Source of the DNA: Gammaproteobacteria bacterium
GTDB taxonomy: Bacteria; Pseudomonadota; Gammaproteobacteria; Nevskiales; Nevskiaceae
Length of the DNA stretch: 64,000 bases
Direction: 5' to 3'
NCBI GenBank assembly: GCA_022599775.1
Contig: JAHZLQ010000041.1
Coordinates: 19,627-83,626 of the forward strand
A program made the position numbers and the translations under genes. Shown here piece after piece: positions 42,401-49,139 of this stretch; the stretch's first letter is position 1; the number at the start of each line of letters is the position of its first letter. The notes below the pieces were generated by a model, which was given only the letters and a program-made list of their open reading frames with translations, was not told the DNA's origin and did not search any database.

Positions 42401-45120
42401 TTGCACACCGCGACCTCGATCCATTCGCGGGTGTACTGCGGCAGATAGGCGTTGCCCGGTCCGAGCACGCGCGCGACGCCGGTCTGCTCGCGCTCCACCT
42501 TGATGTAGCTCGGCGAACCGGTAGCCGGCTGACCGGCGGTATCCACCACCAGCCAGTCCACGGACGCCGGCTTGCCGGCGTCGAGCAGCCAGCCGCGATA
42601 GCGCAGGCCGATCAGGCGGTCGCGTGCCGTGTACGGAACGCTGGCGGTGGAGGCGATGCTGCGGCCTCGATCATCGCGCACCGAACCCTCGGTGATGAGG
42701 CGTCCGTAGGCGATGCCGCCGTCCGGCACATCCAGAGACGTGGCGTAGGCGCCGTTGACGTCGGTGCGTCCTTCGCGCGCCGGCAGCACGATCACATCGC
42801 GCGCGGCGCCATCGTCACTGTCGAACTGGAAACCGATGGTCTGCGGCGTCCTGGGTTCGAAAGTCTGTGGCGTGATACGCGCGGTGATGCGCGCCGGCGC
42901 TTCGCCATACGGGCCGCCACCGTGCAGGCTGGCGCTGAGGCGCGCTTCCAGGGTCTGCTGCGGCTTGGCGCTGGCGGCCGCCAGTTCGGTCGATACGTGA
43001 TAGCTGGCCGGCGTGAAATCCGAGACCAGCACGCGCAGGGGCTGCAAGGTCTCTGTGGCATCGCCCTCGCCCACTTCCAGTTCGAATCGATACCAGCCGA
43101 CGGCGGCCTGTGGCGGCAGCTTGAACTCGCCGTGCACGGCGCCGTAGGCATCCAGCGTCACGGTGTCGCGTTCATGCACCACGCTGTTGGTCGGATCGAA
43201 CACGCGCAGCGCGTAGCGCATCTCGGGCGCCGCCGACAGACCGCTGCCGGCCGCATCGCGCACGTACAGCTTGTACTGGATGCGGTCACCGGCGCGATAG
43301 ACGCCCTGCGCGGTCGTGCCCCAGCTACGCAGATGGCCGTTGCGGCGCCGCTGCCAACTGCTGATCTCGTAGTTCGACGCGCGATACACATCAACCTGAA
43401 AATCATAGTCCAGTGGCAGCACAGCGATGTCCTCGCCCCGTGTCACACGCGCCATCAGCGGCGCATCGGCACTCCACCCCAGATGCTCCAGTTCCGGATC
43501 GAGTTCGCGCGTGCCGGGGAGCCAGGCCAGGCCCTGGTCGTCGGTCTGCGCACTGGCCGGCGCGGAATCCGCCGCCGGCGCCAGCCGTGCCAGCACCGCC
43601 GGGTAGATTTCGACCTTGGCATCCACCACCGGGGCGCCGGTCTGCAGATCGCTGACCCAGGCGAGACTGTTGTCGTGACCAAGCTTGAGGTGCACCTGCC
43701 AAGGCGTGACCTCGGCGAAGAACTCTGGCGCGTCACGGTCCGGTGGCGTGGTCTGCGGGCGCGTGCGCAAGCTGCCGCGTACGGCACCGGAACGGCCGGC
43801 CAGCAGATCACGCACACCGGCTTCGACCGCATAGGCGATGTCGCGCGGCCCATCGATCACCCGCTGCGCGCTCTGCGCGCTATCCAGCCCCTGCACTGTC
43901 AGCCGGTCGTAGCGGATGTCGATGCGGTCGAGGTTGGTCACCACCAGCGGCAACTCGGAATCGATGCCCTGTTCCACGACCGCCTGCGGATGCTGCAAAT
44001 GCAGCGCCGGATCGCGATGACCGGTCTGCAGGCGCAATTCCACCGGCGCCGCCAGCGGACGACCGAATCCGTCCTCGAGCGTGGCATCCAGCGTGATGCG
44101 GTATTGCGTTGCGGCCTTCCACGGATACGGCAGCGTCACCGTATAGGTCTCATCCGCACGGTTGGAACGGCGCAGGTCGACCTGCTCGGCGGCCGCTGCC
44201 CAGGCGTCGAAATCACCGCGCCCGGTCAGCGGATCGGGCGATACCGTGATCGCCGCACCCACCGCAGCCGGGGCCACCGGCGACGAGAATTCGAGCCGGA
44301 TCGGAGACAATGGCTCACAGGCTGATTGCGAATCCTCCGGCCCGAAGCGTCTGAACCCACCGTCTACGGTGCAACTGAAGCCGCGCCACCGGAACGCCGG
44401 AAAACTGTGCAGGCTGGTGATCCGACGGTTTTCGATGCCTTTTTCGGTTCCGAACGCCGAACGCAGACCGGGCAGCACACGCAAGGCGTAATCGCGGTCC
44501 GCCTGCAAAGGGATTTCGGGATAGACCGACCATTGTTCGCGGGCTTCGCCGTCCGGTGTGTAGAACGGCGTGCGCGCGTCGAACAGCTTGGGCTCAACCT
44601 TCACCGCGACATCGTCGAATCGCAGACTCGCCGCCACCGAAGCGGCCGTGACCGGCTGCGAGAACCGCAGCTGCAGCACCGGCTGCGTCGGTGAGGCCCA
44701 GCCGCCGGACGTGGTGTAGCGTACCGTCGGCCGCGCCGTGATGAACTGATGCGTCACGCTCCGGGCCAGCCGCGTTCCGTCCTCGGCTTCAAGCCCGGCG
44801 TCCAGTTCCACGGTGTAGCGCGTGGCCTCGAGCAGCCGGGCGTCCCGTGGCAGCTGGCAGGCCAGCACCTTCGGGTCCAGCCATCGCCATTCGCAGGGCA
44901 CGGCCGGCGTGATCGTCACCGGAATCTCGTCCGCCGTGCGTTCCATGCGCCCCAGCGGCACCACATCACGATCGAAGCTCAGCGTGATCTGCTGGCCGGC
45001 ATCGACATCGTTTCCCGCCGGCGTGATACGACGCAGTTCGAGGCCATGCGCCGCCTGCGCGGCACCCAGTCCGCACAACAACAGCCACGGGGCGAATCGG
45101 GATGGAGGCCGCCTCATCAT
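39484..45120 (-). CDS. Bacterial alpha-2-macroglobulin (YfhM/ECAM-like) with thioester
   Basis: 1878 residues. Start ATG 45120 follows the upstream stop as TGATG. Signal peptide MMRRPPSRFAPWLLLCGLGA-AQA, not a clear lipobox. Macroglobulin-like domains fill the first 1000 residues; ALSLRSVEKFVAYWNP and the A2M domain follow; the thioester motif CWEQ starts at Cys1395; the complement-like alpha-toroid and receptor-binding domain complete the C-terminus. It is a periplasmic protease trap that covalently captures attacking proteases. In E. coli the partner is penicillin-binding protein 1C; here that gene is absent and a small membrane-anchored protein is coupled instead. Confidence 0.92.
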   Translation of the reverse strand: MMRRPPSRFAPWLLLCGLGAAQAAHGLELRRITPAGNDVDAGQQITLSFDRDVVPLGRMERTADEIPVTITPAVPCEWRWLDPKVLACQLPRDARLLEATRYTVELDAGLEAEDGTRLARSVTHQFITARPTVRYTTSGGWASPTQPVLQLRFSQPVTAASVAASLRFDDVAVKVEPKLFDARTPFYTPDGEAREQWSVYPEIPLQADRDYALRVLPGLRSAFGTEKGIENRRITSLHSFPAFRWRGFSCTVDGGFRRFGPEDSQSACEPLSPIRLEFSSPVAPAAVGAAITVSPDPLTGRGDFDAWAAAAEQVDLRRSNRADETYTVTLPYPWKAATQYRITLDATLEDGFGRPLAAPVELRLQTGHRDPALHLQHPQAVVEQGIDSELPLVVTNLDRIDIRYDRLTVQGLDSAQSAQRVIDGPRDIAYAVEAGVRDLLAGRSGAVRGSLRTRPQTTPPDRDAPEFFAEVTPWQVHLKLGHDNSLAWVSDLQTGAPVVDAKVEIYPAVLARLAPAADSAPASAQTDDQGLAWLPGTRELDPELEHLGWSADAPLMARVTRGEDIAVLPLDYDFQVDVYRASNYEISSWQRRRNGHLRSWGTTAQGVYRAGDRIQYKLYVRDAAGSGLSAAPEMRYALRVFDPTNSVVHERDTVTLDAYGAVHGEFKLPPQAAVGWYRFELEVGEGDATETLQPLRVLVSDFTPASYHVSTELAAASAKPQQTLEARLSASLHGGGPYGEAPARITARITPQTFEPRTPQTIGFQFDSDDGAARDVIVLPAREGRTDVNGAYATSLDVPDGGIAYGRLITEGSVRDDRGRSIASTASVPYTARDRLIGLRYRGWLLDAGKPASVDWLVVDTAGQPATGSPSYIKVEREQTGVARVLGPGNAYLPQYTREWIEVAVCKGRSAATASHCGFTPDQAGSYRITAMVRDTEDRLQQTRLYLYARGPQFVVWEDRPDLSLELSPEQASNAVGDTARYLVKNPYPGAQALVSVERYGVLDAWVQTLEGNTPVIEIPVKPDYLPGAYVSVVVLSPRAAPPPKDGPDLGKPTFRMGYAQMPVADPYKRIDVKVTPQAERYRPGDRVNVSLAARPHQVGAALAPVQYAVAVLDDAVFDLIQDGEDYFDPYDGLLQLDPLDLNNYGLLTRLIGRQKIEKKGASPGGDGGAALSLRSVEKFVAYWNPALDADAQGQAQFEFKAPDNLTNWRVLALAVTAQDRLGLGSGKLAVSKDIELRPAMPNQVLGGDRFRAGFTVLNRTQATREVPVTIRASGAAQAQTQTQETVSLAPFERRTVYLDVATDTDDNRAGTITFEAQAGSGEDGDALRHSVAVKPRRATATAADYGLLEAGRTEVPLQTPAPILGGEFSLQLSPSVLGNVDGALEYVRDYPYLCWEQRITKAVMAAQYLRLKPYLDFEWPQAEQLIRDTLDNAASFQTEDGGMAFWLPETRYESPYLSAYTLLAFGWLEQAGFAAPGTVRDKLIDYNQGLLKKDFGYGSLDARSTVRAVSLAGLKGYGKLSTADVTRFEPQLPRMNLFGQAMMLQAATGLSAPTAQRARELLLSHADESAGGLWLRAEQSAWAVHLLGTDTRSNCAALSALVGSESADSELPFKLARAVTQARKRSTHWYNTQENVWCSNALADYAERHEAGPLALDIVARLGDTDLGTARLDDRKAPPTLLRAPLEASDEPHRRDLNIDASGEGRAYFAARMRYVEPDEAVKRSNAGFEIRRQYARRDGDNWVVMQPPYQLNRGDLVRVTVKVSVPATRFFVVVDDPVPGGIEPVNTQLATASTEDARSEERNGYPYPFYHRELRFDAVRHYADTLTAGSYQLQWTGQAVAEGDFAVAPPHVEAMYDPDVFGADVGARMTVGAGAP

Positions 45121-45602
45121 CAGGGTGTGCTCGTCTTGATGCGGGCGTAGCGAATCCGGGAGGCGTCGTGCACCAGCAGGATTTCGCGCAGGCCCTGAGT
45201 GTCCCGCCAACGCATTTCGGTGTCGGATTGTGAATCCGCCGGCATCGGCTCCAGACCCAGCAAGCTCAGTGCATCGATCCCGGGCGCGACGTCGCCGAAA
45301 CCGAACAGGGTGATCCAGTCGGCCTTGCCATCGATGAACGCGATGTCGGCGTTGCCCGCGCGATAGCGGCAGTTTTCGCCGTAGGCGCTGCGTTCGCATC
45401 CGGTCGGCGGGCCCAGCAACACCGCCACGCGCTCCGCATCAGCACCGGCCAGCGCCGGAACGGACAGTATTTCGGGCTGCCCGCGCGCAAGGTTTTCGAA
45501 CGCGGCCGCATAGTCGTAGTTGTCCGGCCGACACCACCACCAGACCGCAGCAAGGACCGCCAGAAGCAGCAGGGGTAGCGACCAGCGCAGGTTTTTTTTC
45601 AA
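45120..45602 (-). CDS. Membrane-anchored protein coupled to the macroglobulin
   Basis: 160 residues from a TTG at 45602 (KKNLRWSLPLLLLAVLAAVWWW, one anchor helix); an ATG at 45692 would add 30 basic residues. The exported part has three cysteines (PPTGCERSAYGENCRYRAG) and no family I recognise. Its stop overlaps the macroglobulin start (TGATG), so the two are made together. It may tether or assist the macroglobulin; that is inference. Confidence 0.7.
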   Translation of the reverse strand: MKKNLRWSLPLLLLAVLAAVWWWCRPDNYDYAAAFENLARGQPEILSVPALAGADAERVAVLLGPPTGCERSAYGENCRYRAGNADIAFIDGKADWITLFGFGDVAPGIDALSLLGLEPMPADSQSDTEMRWRDTQGLREILLVHDASRIRYARIKTSTP

Positions 45603-45744
45603 GGTATGGGCGCGGCTCGGGCTTGCGCGTATCCTAACGGCCCCTCGCCGGCCGTCCAATGACGGTCTTCGTGGTCCGCCGCTTCTCCGCACGCAGGCCG
45701 AACCTGGTTCGAGGCCTCAAAAAGAAAAACCGGACTCCGCTTCG

Positions 45745-46356
45745 ATGCCGTTTCTGATCGCCACCCTGTTCGCCCTGGCCCTGGGACCGGTGCTGTACGC
45801 CCGGGCCCGCCGGCGCCCCGGTCTGGCCGAAATCGCGGATCGCGTGGTGCTCGCCCTGGTGGTGATCCTGGTGCTGCTGGAGTTCGTACCGCACGCCTGG
45901 AACGAGGGCGGACTGCCGAGTCTGGCTTTCGCGGTACTGGGACTGTTCGGCCCGGATGCACTGGAGCGCGCCTTCTCGCGACATCAGCGACAGGCGCATG
46001 TGGCCGCGATCGCCCTGGCGGTGTTCGGCCTCACGCTGCATACCCTGGCCGATGGTGCCGTGGTGGCCGATGCCGCGCACGGCTGGGGCCTGCCGGCCGC
46101 CGTGGTGCTGCATACCCTGCCGATCGGCGCCGGCGTGTGGTGGCTGCTGGCGCCGGATTTCGGCCATCGCGTGGCAAGCATCGTGCTGATCGCCATGGGT
46201 GTGGGCACGGTGATTGGCTACCTGATCGGGCTGTCGCTGGAAGCGATGCTCGGTACCCGCCACTGGGTCTGGTTCGAAGCCTTCGTCGCCGGCGTGATCC
46301 TGCATGCCCTGTTCGGCCGCCCGCATCTGCACGGTGCGGATGGGCATACGCATTAG
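45745..46356 (+). CDS. ZIP-like metal transporter
   Basis: 203 residues, about seven membrane helices. The metal-path motifs of the ZIP family can be seen: LTLHTLADGAVVADAAHGWG (HxxxDG type, helix 4) and AVVLHTLPIGAGVWWL (helix 5), plus a first acidic/His site in LEFVPHAWNEGG. The C-terminus is His-rich (GRPHLHGADGHTH). It likely moves divalent cations across the inner membrane; length is short compared with classical ZIPs (about 260). Confidence 0.75.
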   Translation: MPFLIATLFALALGPVLYARARRRPGLAEIADRVVLALVVILVLLEFVPHAWNEGGLPSLAFAVLGLFGPDALERAFSRHQRQAHVAAIALAVFGLTLHTLADGAVVADAAHGWGLPAAVVLHTLPIGAGVWWLLAPDFGHRVASIVLIAMGVGTVIGYLIGLSLEAMLGTRHWVWFEAFVAGVILHALFGRPHLHGADGHTH

Positions 46357-46371
46357 GGTCCGAAGCAAATC

Positions 46372-46460
46372 GTAGCCCGGATGAAGCGCAGCGGAATCCG
46401 GGAGCAAGGTTTCACAATGTCGCCCGGTTCCCGGATTCCGCTGCGCTTCATCCGGACTAC
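46372..46460. repeat. Inverted pair of 32-nt repeats (extragenic palindrome)
   Basis: Arm 46372-46403 (GTAGCCCGGATGAAGCGCAG and 12 more bases) and arm 46429-46460 are reverse complements with one mismatch, separated by 25 nt. Each arm itself contains CCGGAT/ATCCGG. This repeat family occurs widely in gammaproteobacterial intergenic DNA (from memory). It separates the convergent ZIP-like gene and RidA and may act as a bidirectional terminator. Confidence 0.85.
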
Positions 46461-46526
46461 CCATTTTTGAGCTTATTGCCTTTGCGCCTCCGCGCCTTTG
46501 CGCGAGGAATCCAAGCTTTTCGCAAT

Positions 46527-47075
46527 CTAAGGCTTGGCCACGATCACATCGATCTCGACCAGCATGCCCGGCGCCGCCAGACCCGCGACCTGCACCGTAG
46601 TGCGAGCCGGCAGATTTGGCTGCGCCTGGCCGCCGAAGAACTGCGTATAGCCGGCCATGAAACCGTCGAAGTCGAGCATGCCGTCGGATTCCGGAACGCC
46701 GACCAGAAACGCCTGCATTTTCACGACATCGCCCATGCCGAGCCCCATACCGGCCAGTGTTTCCTGAATGCGCGTCAGCGCCGACACGGTCTGAGTCTCG
46801 GTATCGCCCCAGAACTCGGCGCTGAACTTCTCGGCGTCCGGCTTGGCCGGTGCCGGAGTTTTGCCGCTGAGGAACACCAGCGTCGTGTCAGCCGGAACTT
46901 CAACGGCGTTGGCGATCGGAAAGTCCGAACCCGGAACCGGGTAGCGCTTGACTTCGGCTTTCGGCGCCGCCGCCATGTCGGAATCGACCGATTTCTCGGC
47001 GTCTGTCGGAGGAGGTGAACAGGCCGCCAGCAGCAAGGCAGCGGCGAACACGGTCGGTGACTGAATCTTGTTCAT
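46527..47075 (-). CDS. Exported lipoprotein of the RidA (YjgF) family
   Basis: 182 residues. Lipobox LLAAC with Cys19, then an acidic linker and a RidA domain (about 47-182) with the signature FFGGQAQPNLPARTTVQVAGLA; the Arg in PART is the residue that binds the imine carboxylate in RidA. RidA enzymes hydrolyse reactive imine/enamine intermediates to ketones and ammonia. Nearly all are cytosolic; a lipoprotein places this one in the periplasm, next to a Tat-exported amine oxidase encoded 32 bp upstream. Confidence 0.88.
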   Translation of the reverse strand: MNKIQSPTVFAAALLLAACSPPPTDAEKSVDSDMAAAPKAEVKRYPVPGSDFPIANAVEVPADTTLVFLSGKTPAPAKPDAEKFSAEFWGDTETQTVSALTRIQETLAGMGLGMGDVVKMQAFLVGVPESDGMLDFDGFMAGYTQFFGGQAQPNLPARTTVQVAGLAAPGMLVEIDVIVAKP

Positions 47076-47107
47076 TGCGAGGTCCCTTTTCGAAATGCGT
47101 CCGCCGC

Positions 47108-48688
47108 TCAGGCGTGGACGCGACGATGGATCATGTCGATCACGCTGTGCGCAGAGTACACGGCCCCTTCCTGCCAGCCCGAGTGGTAGCTCATCTGATC
47201 GCCCACCAGATAGTGACGCCCTTCGGCCTGCCGCAGCACCGGATAGTGCGTCTTGCGCGCCTCGTCCGACCATTCCGGCGCGCAGCCGAACAGGTACGGC
47301 ACTTTCGACCAGCAGACGCTGATGCCGTTGTCGATCATCTTGCTGTAGCCGGGATGCAGTTTTTCGCCCTGCTCCATGGCGAGCGCCAGACGCGCCCCGG
47401 GATTGAGCGCGGCGAATTTCTTGCCGGTCTCGGGGCCGAAGGTGTAGGCGCCGAGGATCACGCCCTTCTTCTGGTGGAAACCGTGCGGCGGATACCAGAT
47501 CTGCAGGATGTCCTGCTCGGTCCAGGAGATGCCGCCGTAGATGTGGTCGTCCTCCTCCCAGAACCGGCGACTGGTCTGGAAGCCGATCTTGAACAGGTGT
47601 CCCGGTTCGACCGCCTTGAGCGCCGCGCGATAGCGGTCCGAGAAGTTGTTGTCGATGCCGGCGGCGACGTAGGCCGGCGCGCCGTCGATACAGAAATCCG
47701 CGCTGAGTTCGCGTTCCCCGCCATCCGGATCCTTGAAACGCACGCGGACCTTGTCGTCCTCGTTGAAGATGCCGGTCACCGGCACCCCGGTGCGGATCAC
47801 GCCACCGAGCTTGGCGGCGAAGCCACGCACGATCATGTCCATGCCGCCCACGGGCTGCATCATCGTGGCCGCCATGTCCCACATTTCGGCGAACTCCATC
47901 TTGAACTGCCAGTAGTCGGACTCCAGCAGTTGATGCAGCGAATACGGTTCGTGCGGAATTCCGGGCTCGAGCATGGCTTCGCCATTGGTGAATCCGGCCC
48001 GCGGCGAGCCCGTGTACTTGAGCTGATCATCGAGGTCACCGAACTGGTGCATGAAGGCCAGCATCCGCTCCTTGTCCTCGCCCGAAAACGGCTGATCCAG
48101 CGCGTCGGTGCTGATCGCCTTGGCCAACAGCTCGGCGATGCCGCCTCGGGCGTCGGTGATCATGCGCTGCGCACGCACCGGTTTGCCGCCGAAGGCCTCC
48201 TTGCTGTGAACCCAGGCAGCCCGGTTGTCGTTGACGAACGGCTCCAGGGCCACGCCCAGTTCGCGGCAGTAAGTCAAAATGCCCTGGTGGTGATACGGTA
48301 AACGCGCCGGCCCACAGTTCATGTAGAGATGGGGGTCGTCATCAAACTCGCAGAGTTGCTCGCTGTCGTACTCCACCAGTTTGTCGCCGTGGCGCGCGGT
48401 CTTGTTGCGTCCGCCGACATGCGCCGTCGCTTCGAGGATCATGCAGTCATAACCGGCCTTGCCGAGTTCATAGGCGCTGACCAGGCCGCCGATGCCGGAA
48501 CCGACGATGATGACCTTCTTGCCCTTGCCCGAGCCCGCTGGCAAACGAGGCGGACCGGCGTAGGCCGGCGGAATGGCCACCAGTCCCAAGGCCGTCATTG
48601 CACCGTACAATTTTGAGCTGCCCGCGACGGCGCCGAGACGACTTAGGAAATCGCGGCGCGTCCACGCCGCTCCGATTGATTCGGCCAT
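47108..48688 (-). CDS. Tat-exported FAD-dependent amine/L-amino-acid oxidase
   Basis: 526 residues from ATG 48688 (AGGAG upstream). Twin-arginine signal TRRDFLSRLGAVAGSS (Arg11-Arg12); FAD-binding VIIVGSGIGGLVSAYELGKAG (Gly63-Gly68) and ATAHVGGRNKT; substrate-side motif GPARLPYHHQGILTYCRELG, where Arg129 lines up with the carboxylate-binding Arg of L-amino-acid oxidases; C-terminal flavin motif GDQMSYHSGWQEGAVYSAH. It should oxidise an amine or amino acid to an imine in the periplasm. Adjacent cytochrome c and RidA suggest a dehydrogenase-type enzyme that uses cytochrome c rather than oxygen, as NicA2 does with CycN. Confidence 0.88.
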   Translation of the reverse strand: MAESIGAAWTRRDFLSRLGAVAGSSKLYGAMTALGLVAIPPAYAGPPRLPAGSGKGKKVIIVGSGIGGLVSAYELGKAGYDCMILEATAHVGGRNKTARHGDKLVEYDSEQLCEFDDDPHLYMNCGPARLPYHHQGILTYCRELGVALEPFVNDNRAAWVHSKEAFGGKPVRAQRMITDARGGIAELLAKAISTDALDQPFSGEDKERMLAFMHQFGDLDDQLKYTGSPRAGFTNGEAMLEPGIPHEPYSLHQLLESDYWQFKMEFAEMWDMAATMMQPVGGMDMIVRGFAAKLGGVIRTGVPVTGIFNEDDKVRVRFKDPDGGERELSADFCIDGAPAYVAAGIDNNFSDRYRAALKAVEPGHLFKIGFQTSRRFWEEDDHIYGGISWTEQDILQIWYPPHGFHQKKGVILGAYTFGPETGKKFAALNPGARLALAMEQGEKLHPGYSKMIDNGISVCWSKVPYLFGCAPEWSDEARKTHYPVLRQAEGRHYLVGDQMSYHSGWQEGAVYSAHSVIDMIHRRVHA

Positions 48689-48699
48689 TTGGCGGCTCC

Positions 48700-49029
48700 T
48701 CAGTTCTGGGTCTGACTCATGCGCTGAACCAGCGCTTCGATCTCTGCGTCGCTGCAGTCGCCGCAAAGCCCGCCGGGCATCAAGGTACCGGGCACTCCGT
48801 TGCGGACGCTTTCCAGCAGCGCCGGCATTCCCTTTTCAAGGCGGGGCGCCCAGTCGGCCTCCCGACCGTACTTGGGAGCGCCTCCGGCTCCTGTCGCGTG
48901 GCAGGCTCCGCAGACCTGCATTTTCTGGTCGAGGTCGGCGGCCTGTGCCCCCCCCATGGCACCGAGCAGGCCGAATGCGGCAATCGCCACGACTCGCCGG
49001 CCTTGCTGTGTGAAACATTGCCCCAACAT
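48700..49029 (-). CDS. Periplasmic cytochrome c, c5-like
   Basis: 109 residues from MLGQCFTQQGRRVVAIAAFG (GGGGG 7 nt upstream); an ATG nine codons earlier (49056) is possible. Signal peptide ends at GGAQA-AD. Haem site CGACH (Cys40, Cys43, His44); axial Met in TLMPGGLCGDCSDAE, and the CxxC of this segment is the extra disulphide of the c5 family. It begins 11 bp upstream of the amine oxidase gene, the expected electron donor. Confidence 0.9.
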   Translation of the reverse strand: MLGQCFTQQGRRVVAIAAFGLLGAMGGAQAADLDQKMQVCGACHATGAGGAPKYGREADWAPRLEKGMPALLESVRNGVPGTLMPGGLCGDCSDAEIEALVQRMSQTQN

Positions 49030-49139
49030 GTACTTGCCCCCGAAGTGCTCAGTCATACGTCACGAAGCCGATGGCGTCTTGCTGCAGACACAGAGCATGC
49101 CATCTGCGCGGCAACAAGCACGACATTCCGGCCGGGAAC

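Noticed and set aside
39394..44325. 1643-residue plus-strand open frame opposite the macroglobulin gene
   Set aside because: Rich in Arg/His/Gln without domains; a high-GC antisense shadow of a gene with clear family motifs.
46527..48688. Nicotine-degradation genes
   Set aside because: The flavoenzyme shares only the general cytochrome-linked logic with NicA2; its GPARLP motif is closer to L-amino-acid oxidases and no other nicotine gene is near.
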